A stretch of 64,000 nt of DNA. It comes from Verrucomicrobium spinosum DSM 4136 = JCM 18804. GTDB lineage: Bacteria > Verrucomicrobiota > Verrucomicrobiia > Verrucomicrobiales > Verrucomicrobiaceae. This document shows positions 8,305 to 17,048 of the stretch, one piece after another (position 1 is the stretch's first letter; every line of letters starts with the position of its first letter). The position numbers were made by a program, and so were the translations under genes. A model generated the notes under the pieces. The model was not told the DNA's origin and ran no database searches. It worked only from the letters and a program-made list of their open reading frames with translations. Location of the stretch: contig NZ_ABIZ01000001.1 in the NCBI RefSeq assembly GCF_000172155.1, positions 2,389,105 to 2,453,104 on the forward strand, given 5' to 3'.

Positions 8305-8316
8305 ACTCTTAAGAGT
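8305..8316. promoter_or_regulatory. Palindrome ACTCTTAAGAGT upstream of hsp20 pair
   Basis: A perfect 12-bp palindrome about 180 bases upstream of the proximal hsp20 start. Together with the TGACTCT half-site just downstream it may form a regulator-binding region. No CIRCE element or sigma-32 promoter could be recognised. Confidence 0.4.
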
Positions 8317-8337
8317 TATTTTGGAGCGCGGTCGAGA

Positions 8338-8354
8338 AGAGTCATAATGACTCT
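8338..8354. promoter_or_regulatory. Inverted repeat AGAGTCA-TAA-TGACTCT
   Basis: Perfect 7-bp arms with a 3-bp spacer. The arm TGACTCT also occurs at 8303-8309, where it overlaps the other palindrome. Lies between the hsp20 pair and the divergent small gene at 8488, so it could control either. Confidence 0.45.
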
Positions 8355-8487
8355 AATGATGAATATTCCACCGGCCAGCGCTCAGGTCAGCGGCCATCAA
8401 CCAAAGTGAAACTACGTCTTTGCGGTTGCAATTACCATAATTACCATTATTTTAGATTGACCTGCCAACACCCCCGTCCAAGGCATC

Positions 8488-8667
8488 ATGAAACTCCTGC
8501 TGAAAATCGCCATCGTTGTGATTGTGGCCCGCTTTATGGTTCACACGCCGAAGGGGGCAAATCACACCCTGGATGCGGTGAACAGCTTCACGCTCCGCGA
8601 CATGGCGATGCGGGTGGATAGCCTTTTCGTCTTCATCGAAGAGACCGTGATGAGCTGGTTCTCCTAG
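8488..8667 (+). CDS. Small membrane-associated hypothetical protein
   Basis: 59 residues starting M-K-L-L-L-K-I-A-I-V-V-I-V-A-R-F-M, a likely membrane anchor or uncleaved signal of about 16 hydrophobic residues. The rest is a short amphipathic segment ending E-T-V-M-S-W-F-S. No known family. The frame is too short for easy statistical support, but the start is well placed after a gene-free region and the IS1380 element begins 9 bases after its stop, as if the insertion sits in the 3' flank. Function unknown. Confidence 0.5.
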   Translation: MKLLLKIAIVVIVARFMVHTPKGANHTLDAVNSFTLRDMAMRVDSLFVFIEETVMSWFS

Positions 8668-8676
8668 CTTCGGAAA

Positions 8677-10485
8677 CTAGCCCGCATTTCTCATACCCCC
8701 TGACTTGACAACCCAAGATCAGCGGGTTTTTGGGTGTGCGCCTTCTGTGGGGGGAGACTTGGTGGGCGAAATGGGTCGGGCCAGGGGACTGAAGGCTCTC
8801 AGGGCGTGTTCAAGAGGCCTGGATGCTCTTTGCCCAGGGTTCGAAGGCATAAGCATCCCTCTGCATGGGCTGCAGATGTCCCTTTGAGTGAAAAGCCCCC
8901 GGTCTCAGGGGCTGCATCCAGCCAGTCTTCGCTGGGCCAGACCATAGACTTCTTTGAGAGTGCAGGCACTTGGCAGCTGCACATAAATGCGCCTCACGCT
9001 CACGGTGATCAGGGCCGCGATTTTGAGCAACTTCAGCCGGATCGTGCCCACCGTGGCTGTAGCCAGAGGCGTGCCGTGCAAGGCCACCGCACGCATCTGG
9101 CTCAACAGCAAATAGGCAAAAGTCGAAAACCACAGACGCAACTGGTTGCTGCTCTTCCAGGCAGTTGAAGTGCGGTCGGCAAACAGGTCCAGCTGCTGTT
9201 CCTTGATGCGGTTCTCCATGTTGCCCCGGGCGCAATAGAAGCGTTCATACAACCCGCTGCCCGTGGCAAACTGCTCCTCCCCCTGCGCCCATGGCTCCCT
9301 GGAACTGATGTTGGTGACAATGAAACGGGGGTTGGTCTTGCCCTGGGTTATTTCGGCCTTGCCGATGACACGCCGTTCCCGGCTCCAGGTCTTGAGCGTG
9401 CGGTAGCTCAACTCCTCAAACTCCCGTGCGGTTCCTTCCAGTTCGGGCGGAGCCTTGGCTCCGGCAGCTTTTGCAAGGCGCACCGCCTCGGCATCGAGCT
9501 TCGCGGCCGTCCGCCAGAAGGTGGGGGCGAGCATCTCCTGCAAGCGGACGTTGCGGGCCAGTCCAAAAACATAGTACAGCTGCGGCTGGGTCTCGATCCA
9601 GCTCATGAGCTCATCGCGGCAGAACCCGCTGTCGGCACGCACAATGATGACCACCTGCCTGCCAAACCGGCCGCGGATGGCCTTCACGATCTTCTGGAGG
9701 GCCTCCAGGGTGCCGCCTGCCGCATCCCCGTCGGCGGTGCGCAACTGTGACCACAGAGGCACATCCCCACAAAAGCAATAAAGGGGCAGGTAACAGTAGC
9801 CTTTGTAGTAACCGTGATAGAAGCGGCCTTCCTGGTGGCCGTGAAGCAGGTCGTCGGTGGCATCAAAGTCCAGGACAATGACCCCGCTTTTGCGTGGGAT
9901 GGCCGCCACCGCCATCTGCAAAAGCAGGTCTTGGATCCTGTCGGCATCAGCGTGGATCTTTTTGGTGAGCGCGTGTTCCTGGGCACCCAGCTCCATGCGG
10001 TTGAGGGTGCTCTTGCCCGCCAGGGGGCAGCCTGCATCCTGCGCATGATGCCGCTCCTGCCCCAAGACATCGGCCCGCCCGCAAGCGGCAGCCAGGAGGG
10101 GATCTCGGCGCAGACAGTCGTGGTCATTGAGGTCTTCGTAGCCCAGGGCCAGACCAAAAATACGCTGACGCAGCATGCCCGCCAGATCGTGTTCGACGAA
10201 GCGCTGGTCGCGTCGGTCCGTGAAACAACCCGCCAGCTTCTCACACAGGCCCAGCTTCTGGTCGATCTGGCGCAACAGGAGGCTGCCCCCTTCACTGGAG
10301 AGGTAACCTCCTGAGAAATCCGCCTCCACGCGCCTGCCACCCAGCGCTTGAAACTCCAACTTGGCCTGTGTACACTGTGTCGCTGCTTGAGTCTGGTGCA
10401 TGCCTTGGTTTTTGCCTTGGTAATCAAAGACTAATGCGCCGCTGCACCCGGCTCAAGCTTCTCGCGTATGAGAAATGCGGGCTAG
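8677..10485 (-). mobile_element. Complete IS1380-family insertion sequence
   Basis: The ends are a perfect inverted pair, CTAGCCCGCATTTCTCATAC at 8677-8696 matched in reverse at 10466-10485, enclosing one intact transposase. Length about 1.81 kb. No target-site duplication is obvious next to these ends. The element inserted just after the small gene at 8488-8667. Confidence 0.85.
8905..10401 (-). CDS. IS1380-family DDE transposase
   Basis: 498 residues, full family length. The N-terminal third has the characteristic L-S-S-E-G-G-S-L-L-L-R and F-G-L-A-L-G-Y-E-D-L-N-D-H-D segments of IS1380 transposases. The DDE catalytic core follows, with V-L-D-F-D-A-T-D-D (first Asp), V-I-I-V-R-A-D-S-G-F (second Asp) and the later E in N-M-E-N-R-I-K-E. 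It cuts and moves its own element. Open throughout, so the element may still be active. Residues after the core form the usual leucine-rich C-terminus. Confidence 0.95.
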   Translation of the reverse strand: MHQTQAATQCTQAKLEFQALGGRRVEADFSGGYLSSEGGSLLLRQIDQKLGLCEKLAGCFTDRRDQRFVEHDLAGMLRQRIFGLALGYEDLNDHDCLRRDPLLAAACGRADVLGQERHHAQDAGCPLAGKSTLNRMELGAQEHALTKKIHADADRIQDLLLQMAVAAIPRKSGVIVLDFDATDDLLHGHQEGRFYHGYYKGYCYLPLYCFCGDVPLWSQLRTADGDAAGGTLEALQKIVKAIRGRFGRQVVIIVRADSGFCRDELMSWIETQPQLYYVFGLARNVRLQEMLAPTFWRTAAKLDAEAVRLAKAAGAKAPPELEGTAREFEELSYRTLKTWSRERRVIGKAEITQGKTNPRFIVTNISSREPWAQGEEQFATGSGLYERFYCARGNMENRIKEQQLDLFADRTSTAWKSSNQLRLWFSTFAYLLLSQMRAVALHGTPLATATVGTIRLKLLKIAALITVSVRRIYVQLPSACTLKEVYGLAQRRLAGCSP

Positions 10486-10649
10486 GAATGATGAATTCGG
10501 AATTAGAAATGAAGCTTCCTCTTCAAAGCTGGTCTGGGAAATGCGGAAGGACCTTTGCCGATGGATTGACAATACCACTAATTCAGCATCCCTAGTTCCC
10601 AATTCCTGCTTTCCCCGGTGCCTCCGTAGTTATTTCCAGTGTCCCTCTC

Positions 10650-11696
10650 TCACGCTTTCTCGAGGAACAGCCGTCCTGCCTTGCGGCGGAGGCGGAGTTG
10701 GCTGGGGAGATTCACTCGGGACACGCGGGGAGAGCTGAGGAGTTCGAGGGCGCTCTCGATCTCGGCATTGCCGATATTCGGCACGGCATGAACTTCGCGC
10801 AGCCACCACCGGAGAATGCGGCTCTGGAGCGCGGGGTGGGCGGTTTTCAGCGCGGAGTTGACCGTGAGGCTGCGGTCTGCCTGAAGGAGTTGGTGATCTG
10901 TGAGAAACGCGCTGGTGGCGGATTGCAGGAAGTCTTCATCGCGACCGGCCAGCCGGGCAAAGCGCTGGAGCGTGCCAGCGACTTCGCGTTGGAACATCTC
11001 CTTTAGAAAGGGGAGCACGCGGTGGCGGATGCGGTTGCGGGTGGGGGCTCCCAGACTTGATCCCGCGTTGGTGGAGTCCTCTCTGAAAGCGAGGCCGTGC
11101 GTGGTGATGTAGGTGTCGATCTCCTCGCGCGTGATTTCCAAGAACGGTCGCGTGATCAGAAGTCCACCAGGAGAGTTGGAGATGGGATCCATCCCTCGGA
11201 TGCCTCGAAGGCCACTGCCGCGAAAGAGGTGATGCAGGATGGTTTCCACATCGTCGTCCGCATGGTGCGCCAGGAAGACGTTACGGCAATCGTGACGGGC
11301 GGCGGCTTGCTCAAAGAAGGCTCGTCGGGCGTCCCGACCGGCCGTTTCGAGGGAGGTCTTCGTGCGGGCCGCCTCTGCAGTGATGTCCACGGTGATCTCC
11401 TCATGCCCCAATCCGTGGGCGATGGCGAGATCCCGCACGAACTGGGCGTCAGTATTCGACTCGGCGTCGCGCAACTGGTGATTCAGATGGCAGACGATGA
11501 GTTTCCTGTAACCCAGGAGCAGGAGGAAGTGCAGCAACGCTACCGAATCCCGTCCGCCGGAGACGCCCACCAGTTGCGGGGCATCGAGCGATAGCTCCGA
11601 CCGCTGCCCCTGCAGGTTGCGCAGAGTGGTGCGAGCCTTGCGTTCCAAACGGGTGAGGGCCGCCGACGCGTGTGTGCGCGCCGACGGGGAAATCAC
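10650..11696 (-). CDS. tilS: tRNA(Ile)-lysidine synthase
   Basis: TilS attaches lysine to C34 of the CAU-anticodon tRNA-Ile so that it reads AUA. The PP-loop S-G-G-R-D-S lies at residues 46-51 of the chosen start, followed by H-L-N-H-Q-L-R and the family signature A-H-H-A-D-D-D-V-E-T. The frame is open further upstream to 11873, but that extension is Ser/Thr/Lys-rich and would overlap the conserved C-terminus of serS by about 160 bases. I therefore prefer the GTG at 11694-11696, which has GAGG eight bases upstream. This gives 348 residues and places the gene 16 bases after serS, in one operon. Confidence 0.9.
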   Translation of the reverse strand: MISPSARTHASAALTRLERKARTTLRNLQGQRSELSLDAPQLVGVSGGRDSVALLHFLLLLGYRKLIVCHLNHQLRDAESNTDAQFVRDLAIAHGLGHEEITVDITAEAARTKTSLETAGRDARRAFFEQAAARHDCRNVFLAHHADDDVETILHHLFRGSGLRGIRGMDPISNSPGGLLITRPFLEITREEIDTYITTHGLAFREDSTNAGSSLGAPTRNRIRHRVLPFLKEMFQREVAGTLQRFARLAGRDEDFLQSATSAFLTDHQLLQADRSLTVNSALKTAHPALQSRILRWWLREVHAVPNIGNAEIESALELLSSPRVSRVNLPSQLRLRRKAGRLFLEKA

Positions 11697-11712
11697 GGGG
11701 GATGCCTCGGGA

Positions 11713-12984
11713 TCAGCCGATTTTTTCTGTGCCGAAGTAGCGCTGGAGCGGGGCAGGGATGGTGATGCTGCCGTCTGCTTGCTGGTACGTTTCGACGAGG
11801 GCGACGAAGAGACGCGCGAGCGCGGTGCCGGATCCGTTGAGCGTGTGGCAGAATCGGTTTTTGCCATTCTCATCTTTGTAGCGCAGATTCATGCGGCGCG
11901 CTTGGAATTCGCCGAAATTGCTGCAGCTGGACACTTCCAGATAGGTGCCCTGGCCGGGGGCCCAGACTTCGATGTCGTAGGTCTTGGTCGAGCCAAAACC
12001 CACGTCCCCGGTGCAAAGCTCAATGATGCGGTAGTGCAGCCCCAGGGTCTGGAGGACGGCTTCGGCGTTGGCGGTGAGCTTCTCCAGTTCGTCCATGGAG
12101 GTCTCCGGGGTGGTGATCTTTACGAGCTCCACCTTGTCGAACTGGTGCATGCGGATGAGGCCGCGAGTCCCCAGGCCGGCGCTGCCTGCCTCACGACGGA
12201 AGCAGGGGGTGTAAGCGGCGTACTGAATGGGCAGAGATTCCGCCTTCACGATCTCCTCACGATGGAGGTTTGTCACCGGCACCTCGGCGGTGGGGACGAG
12301 GTAGAGGTCGTCCTCCTGGCAGTGGTACACCTGATCGGCGAACTTCGGGAGTTGGGTGGTGCCGACAAGAGCGTCGGCCTTGACCACGAACGGGGTGTTC
12401 ACCTCGGTGTAACCGTGGCTGGTGGTGTGGAGGTCGAGCAGAAAGTTGATGAGGGCGCGTTCCAGTCGGGCACCTGCACCACGGTACACGACAAAAGCGC
12501 TGCCGGTGATCTTGGCACCAGCCTCGAAATCGAGCATGCCGTGCTGGGCTCCGAGGGCGACGTGGTCCTTCGGGGCGAAGTCGTAGGTGGGCTTCTCGCC
12601 CCAGACTTTCACCTCGGGATTCTGCTCGGCGCTTTCACCGATGGGGCAGGCATCGTGCGGAAGGTTGGGGATGCCCAGCATGAGGTCGCGCTGTTTGACA
12701 TCCAGAGCGTCGGCGTCACGACCGATCTGCTCGATGCGGTCGCCGATGCCCCGGACCTGGGCCTCGATGGCGCTGGTGTCTTCGCCCTTTTTCTTGGCGA
12801 TGCCGATCTCTTTGCTGATCCGGTTGCGGTCGCCCTGCAGCTTCTGGCGTTCCGTTTCCGCTTCGCGGCGCTGCTCGTCCAGAGAGGTCACCTCATCCAC
12901 CATCGAGGAAAGGCCGGCACCACGGGTGCTGAGGCGTTCTTTGACGTAGTCGGGTTTCTCACGGAAGAGGCGGATGTCTAACAT
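11713..12984 (-). CDS. serS: Seryl-tRNA synthetase
   Basis: 423 residues, the standard length. The N-terminal coiled-coil arm (about residues 30-105, rich in E, R, K and Q) grips the tRNA. The class II catalytic core shows motif 2 in T-P-C-F-R-R-E-A-G-S-A-G-L-G-T-R-G-L and motif 3 in L-N-G-S-G-T-A-L-A-R-L near the C-terminus. It charges tRNA-Ser with serine. Starts 31 bases from an open frame on the other strand and 145 from the start I prefer for the methyltransferase. Followed closely by tilS. Confidence 0.97.
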   Translation of the reverse strand: MLDIRLFREKPDYVKERLSTRGAGLSSMVDEVTSLDEQRREAETERQKLQGDRNRISKEIGIAKKKGEDTSAIEAQVRGIGDRIEQIGRDADALDVKQRDLMLGIPNLPHDACPIGESAEQNPEVKVWGEKPTYDFAPKDHVALGAQHGMLDFEAGAKITGSAFVVYRGAGARLERALINFLLDLHTTSHGYTEVNTPFVVKADALVGTTQLPKFADQVYHCQEDDLYLVPTAEVPVTNLHREEIVKAESLPIQYAAYTPCFRREAGSAGLGTRGLIRMHQFDKVELVKITTPETSMDELEKLTANAEAVLQTLGLHYRIIELCTGDVGFGSTKTYDIEVWAPGQGTYLEVSSCSNFGEFQARRMNLRYKDENGKNRFCHTLNGSGTALARLFVALVETYQQADGSITIPAPLQRYFGTEKIG

Positions 12985-13128
12985 AGGGCGCGCAGACTAG
13001 CGTGGAATGGGAAAATGTCGAGCCGGAGGGCGGCGGAGGTCGGCTGGGACAAGAAGAAAGTGGCGCGCAGGGGAAAATTGCGCTTTGGTAGGCGGTTCGT
13101 GGCCACGTCTGGTCGCGGTTCCAGTCCT

Positions 13129-14355
13129 GTGAAACTCCATCGTCACCTCATCGAACAAATCATCGCCACCCTGGCGGAAATCTTTGCGCGGGGGGTGCAT
13201 GCGGACAAGGCCATCGAGCGGATGATGAAGGCGTATCCGAAGTGGGGTGCGCGGGATCGACGCTTCTTTGCGGAGACGTCCTACGAGCTGGTGCGCTGGT
13301 GGCGCTGGTACTGGTACCTTGCCGGGTTGCCGGATTCAGAGTACAACAAGGTGGAACTGCTCAACGACGGCAAGGTTTGGCGGGTGTGGGCCGCTTACTG
13401 GATGGTGCAGCATGGTGAGGCACCACCCTTTGCCGAATGTCGAGGCTCATGGAATGCCACCGTCAAGTCCAGGTATGACGCGGACGTTCTGCCTGCGATC
13501 CGCCTTTCGATCCCTGACTGGCTCCAGGAGCGCGGCTCCAAGGAGTTTGGCAGAGAGTGGCCGGAGCTGATGAAAGCGCTCAATGAGCCCGCCGACGTCT
13601 TTCTCCGTGCCAATACGCTGCGAATTACCCCGGTGGAGCTGCAAGCCCGGCTCGAAGGCGAGGGGGTGGAATCCCATCGGGTGAAAGGGCTGCCCGATGC
13701 GCTGCGATTGAGCGTGCGCAAGAACGTGTTCACCACCCAGGCGTTCAAGGACGGCCTGTTTGAGGTGCAGGACGCCGCTTCCCAAAAAATCGCGCCATTT
13801 CTAGAGGTGGCACCGGGTCAACGGGTGGTGGATGCCTGTGCCGGGGCTGGAGGCAAGACGCTGCACCTGGCCGCGCTCATGCAGAACAAGGGTTCCTTGG
13901 TGGCCATGGATGTGCACCAGTGGAAGCTGGACGAAATGCGCCGTCGCGCCCGCCGCAATGGCGTGAGCAATGTGGAGCCGCGGCTCATTGAAGATTCCAA
14001 GTCCATCAAGCGTCTCGCCGACAAAGCGGATCGCGTGTTGCTGGATGTGCCGTGCAGTGGCCTGGGGGTGATCCGTCGCAACCCCGATGCGAAGTGGAAG
14101 CTGAGCGAGGAGGAACTCGACCGACTGGAGAAACTCCAGCAGGAGATCCTGGTAAGCCACTCCCGCATGGTGAAGCCCGGCGGGAAACTGGTGTATGCGA
14201 CGTGCAGTCTTTTCCCCAGCGAGAATGACCGGCAGGTGCAGACCTTCCTCGCCTCCCATGGTGATGAATGGAAGCTGGAGGAGGAGCTGAGCCTCCGGCC
14301 GGATCGCGAAGGGTATGATGGGTTTTATGCCGCGAGATTGGTGCGGAAGAGTTGA
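13129..14355 (+). CDS. RsmB/NOP-family rRNA (cytosine-C5) methyltransferase
   Basis: About 408 residues from the GTG at 13129; the frame stays open to an ATG at 13015, but that extension is short and highly basic. An N-terminal NusB-like helical domain (about 1-140) precedes the SAM-dependent catalytic domain. SAM-binding is seen in V-V-D-A-C-A-G-A-G-G-K-T, the two catalytic cysteines in D-V-P-C-S-G-L-G and Y-A-T-C-S-L-F. Members methylate C967 or a similar cytosine of 16S rRNA. The stop codon falls inside a GTTGAG hairpin repeat. Confidence 0.88.
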   Translation: MKLHRHLIEQIIATLAEIFARGVHADKAIERMMKAYPKWGARDRRFFAETSYELVRWWRWYWYLAGLPDSEYNKVELLNDGKVWRVWAAYWMVQHGEAPPFAECRGSWNATVKSRYDADVLPAIRLSIPDWLQERGSKEFGREWPELMKALNEPADVFLRANTLRITPVELQARLEGEGVESHRVKGLPDALRLSVRKNVFTTQAFKDGLFEVQDAASQKIAPFLEVAPGQRVVDACAGAGGKTLHLAALMQNKGSLVAMDVHQWKLDEMRRRARRNGVSNVEPRLIEDSKSIKRLADKADRVLLDVPCSGLGVIRRNPDAKWKLSEEELDRLEKLQQEILVSHSRMVKPGGKLVYATCSLFPSENDRQVQTFLASHGDEWKLEEELSLRPDREGYDGFYAARLVRKS

Positions 14356-14432
14356 GGGCCGCTTCGCGGCGGTTGAGGCGCTACGCTGGTTTAGGGGCCG
14401 CTTCGCGGCCGGTTGGGCGCGTTGCTGGTTGA
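14351..14432. repeat. GTTGAG hairpin repeat cluster, copy 1
   Basis: Alternates GTTGAGGCGCTACGCTGGTT units with short hairpins GGGCCGCTTCGCGGC and GGCCGCTTCGCGGCC. The same unit recurs at 38347-38417 and twice at 43139-43218. The TGA at 14353-14355 of the methyltransferase gene lies in the first GTTGAG. Confidence 0.75.
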
Positions 14433-15030
14433 GGTGCACAGCCGTCCGGGCTGTGAGTGGGACCGGCATCTTGCCGGTAGATCGCTCGCGGAGGGCGCTG
14501 ACTTTATTCTCACACAAAGGCACAAAGGCACAAAGGCGCGAAGATCTCAGAAGTAGCGCAGACTGGCAGTCTGCTGTGCCGCCGATTGGCAATCGGCATC
14601 TGGCGCGAGTCGGGTGAGGCTCCAGCTCGACTATGAGCCCGGTGCAGTGACCGTCACAATCTGTGTCACGGAGTTGTTTCCACGATTAGCGGTTCCTCCA
14701 GCCAGCGTTTGCCATGGATGTAGAGGCGGATGGTGGTTTCACGATGTCTGGCGGTGTTTGAGCCCGCAATTCGCAACTCCCGCTGTGGCACCACCACCTG
14801 GCCTGTGTTTGCCGAGGGCAGGAGAGGCGAATTCCCACCGCAAAGTCCACAGGCGTGGTATCGGGCCGCTTCAGGAATGCGATAATACTGATCGCTCAAA
14901 CAAGGAGGTGAGGGGGATGCGCCAGCGGAGCATGGGGTGTGGTGAGGCAGGGAGACTGAGCGCAATGGGGCGCGAAATCCCTCGGGATCCGGGCGTGACA
15001 AGCTGAATCGCCTTCGATTAGCATGCTGCC
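14433..15030. repeat. Repeat-rich, gene-free interval
   Basis: Bases 14437-14490 are copy 2 of the GCATC-TGCCGGT repeat. Bases 14515-14600 hold an ACAAAGGC direct repeat and two further hairpins, GCAGACTGGCAGTCTGC and CCGATTGGCAATCGG. From 14620 to 15030 I see no supportable gene. The minus strand has short open stretches in all three frames that look like decayed coding sequence, but none could be joined to a known family. Confidence 0.55.
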
Positions 15031-16935
15031 ATGAAGTTCGTCGATGCAACCGCCTTCTTCTGCATGGCCATGACTGCGCTTCCGGTGGCGGCGAAGGAGA
15101 TTCACGAGGCCGCACGGATCGGGGATCTCACCCAGTTGGAACGGTTGCTCACGGAAGGCCACGCGGCCGATGAACCGGAGGATAGCTTGGGCGTGACCGC
15201 CTGGCAAATCGCGTCCTACCATGGCAGGAAGGAGGCTCTGGACTTGCTGGCGAAGGCAGGAGCGGATGTGCAGCGCCCTTTCCCCGATCCCCAGGAAATT
15301 GTGGATCGGGTTCTCTCGCCTGCAGTGAAGAAGAACGGTCCCGGATTTGCGCTGCTGGCAGCGCGAGATGGAAAGGTGCTCTACGCCAAGGGCTACGGAT
15401 TGGCGGACCTGGAAAAAGGCGTGCCCATCACTCCGGACACCGTTTTTCGCATTGGGTCGGTGACCAAGCAATTCACGGCCGCGGCGGTCTTGCTTTGTCT
15501 GGAAGACGGACTGCTCAGGCTCTCGGATCCTCTGACCAAGTATTTTTCCGGCTATTTGGATGGGGACAAGATCACTCTGGCCCATCTCTTGTCGCATCGG
15601 TCCGGCATCCGCAACTTCACTTCGTTTCCCGCTTTTTCTGAACAGGTCACCGGCCCGCGGACCCCGGGGCAGGTCATCGCCACCTTTCGCGATATGAGCC
15701 TGGAGTCGGAGCCGGGCACACGCTATGCCTACTGCAATTCGAGTTATTTCCTGTTGGCTGAAATCGTGAAGCGAGCATCGGGGGAAAAGTACGATGACCT
15801 GCTGGAGCGGCGGGTGTTTCGCTCTGCGCACATGTTCTCCACTGGTGTGCACCGGCCCGAACTGGCCCTGCAAGGGGAGGCTCTGGGGTATGCCAGAGGC
15901 GAGGACGGAAAGGGTGGCTGGCGACGGGCTTTGGACTGGCACATGTCTCAAGCGGGCGGTGCAGGGGAGTTCTACTCTACGGTAGGAGATCTCTACCGAT
16001 GGAATGAGGCCGTCTTTAACGGAAAAGTTCTGTCGCCTGAGTCTCTAAGTATGGCGCATCGTCCCGCGGCACCCCATGCTGAGGTCAGTGCGGAAATGAC
16101 CGGACTGGCGGCAAAGTACGGTTATGGGTGGGTGGCGGACGAGGAGCGGGGGCTGCCCAAGATCTGGCACACGGGTGGGTTGCCTGGCTTTTCTTCGATC
16201 CTGGTCAGGTATCCAGCTCAGAATTTCACGGTGGTGGTGTTGTCCAACACGCTGGAATCCATCGATGGCCAGACTGCCTCTGCCCTTGCCGCGGTGGTGG
16301 CCCGGCAGCACCTCTGGCGGGAGATGGGTGGGCAGCCCTGTTTCCGCGAACTGCCTGTGCCGGAGGGGGTGCGTCTCGCCGACTATGCGGCCCCGTTTGA
16401 TTTCGGTGGCCTGGGGGTGTTGAGGTTTCGCGTGAAAGATGGCCGGCTGGAAAGCAAGCTCGCCGCCCAATCGTGGGGAGCCGTGCGTTACCACGGAGAA
16501 GATGAATTCCGCAATGATGGCGTGGATGCGACGTTCACCTTCCGGCGTGATGAAAAGGGCATGGTGAATTACGTGAAGCTTCTTCAACGTGGCTCAACTT
16601 TGGAAGGCGAGCGCTTTGACGAACCCGAGACCGGCAAGCTCTCCCGTGAAGCACTGGACGCGGTGGCTGGCCATTATGAGTTGCCGTTCGGCCAGATTCA
16701 CTTCCGGGTGGACAACAAGAGCGGCGAATTGAGAGGACGGGTCAAAGGGCAGCAGGAATTTTCCTACTACCCGGTGAAGGGTGACGATGGGCGGTTTATG
16801 TGCAAAGCCGTGCGCGTCCAAGTGATGTTCCTTCGCCCTGATGGTGCGAAGGATGGGCCGGCTACGGGGCTGATCATCCAGCAAGGCGGTGGGATGGTGC
16901 CAGGACGGAAGGTTTCGGTAAGTGGTGAAAGGTAA
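15031..16935 (+). CDS. Secreted serine hydrolase (beta-lactamase-like) with N-terminal ankyrin repeats
   Basis: 634 residues. Signal peptide 1-21 ending A-A-K, then about two ankyrin repeats (residues 23-82, with T-A-W-Q-I-A-S-Y-H-G-R-K-E-A-L-D-L-L). The class C beta-lactamase/DD-peptidase domain follows with all three active-site motifs: S-V-T-K at 143-146, Y-C-N at 234-236 and H-T-G at 380-382. The C-terminal 170 residues form a beta-rich tail seen in several such esterases. It probably acts on peptidoglycan peptides or esters outside the cytoplasm. Ankyrin repeats directly fused to this hydrolase are uncommon and may bind a partner protein. Confidence 0.88.
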   Translation: MKFVDATAFFCMAMTALPVAAKEIHEAARIGDLTQLERLLTEGHAADEPEDSLGVTAWQIASYHGRKEALDLLAKAGADVQRPFPDPQEIVDRVLSPAVKKNGPGFALLAARDGKVLYAKGYGLADLEKGVPITPDTVFRIGSVTKQFTAAAVLLCLEDGLLRLSDPLTKYFSGYLDGDKITLAHLLSHRSGIRNFTSFPAFSEQVTGPRTPGQVIATFRDMSLESEPGTRYAYCNSSYFLLAEIVKRASGEKYDDLLERRVFRSAHMFSTGVHRPELALQGEALGYARGEDGKGGWRRALDWHMSQAGGAGEFYSTVGDLYRWNEAVFNGKVLSPESLSMAHRPAAPHAEVSAEMTGLAAKYGYGWVADEERGLPKIWHTGGLPGFSSILVRYPAQNFTVVVLSNTLESIDGQTASALAAVVARQHLWREMGGQPCFRELPVPEGVRLADYAAPFDFGGLGVLRFRVKDGRLESKLAAQSWGAVRYHGEDEFRNDGVDATFTFRRDEKGMVNYVKLLQRGSTLEGERFDEPETGKLSREALDAVAGHYELPFGQIHFRVDNKSGELRGRVKGQQEFSYYPVKGDDGRFMCKAVRVQVMFLRPDGAKDGPATGLIIQQGGGMVPGRKVSVSGER

Positions 16936-16994
16936 GTGGTAAGCAGACCTGACAGCATCCTTTGTGAAGAAGGGTGTATTCGAAGGCGTCAGCT

Positions 16995-17048
16995 CAGGTC
17001 TTTTGTCTTGAGTCTTGAAGTCTGGTGTCTCCCGCGAAGCGGGCCTCA
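16995..17048. repeat. AGAC-tract hairpin repeat, copy abutting the sulfatase stop
   Basis: Read on the minus strand: sulfatase stop, GG, hairpin CCCGCTTCGCGGG, then repeated AGAC/CAAGA purine units. The same arrangement follows the Fur-family gene (43589-43624) and two prophage genes (58367-58415, 59028-59080), and sits at the 3' end of the gene at 21517. Confidence 0.8.

Noticed and set aside
11697-11873. N-terminal extension of TilS
   Set aside because: Overlaps the conserved C-terminus of serS and is Ser/Thr/Lys-rich low complexity; the GTG at 11696 with GAGG fits better.
13015-13128. N-terminal extension of the RsmB-like protein
   Set aside because: Highly basic, not conserved-looking, and would leave only 30 bases for two divergent promoters.
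14515-14540. ACAAAGGC direct repeats as a CRISPR-like array
   Set aside because: Units are 9-10 bases in tandem without spacers; no array of 23-37-base repeats exists in the window.
14666-15115. Minus-strand frame before the ankyrin/beta-lactamase gene
   Set aside because: Overlaps the start of the real gene, and no family or continuous fold is visible; at best decayed coding DNA.
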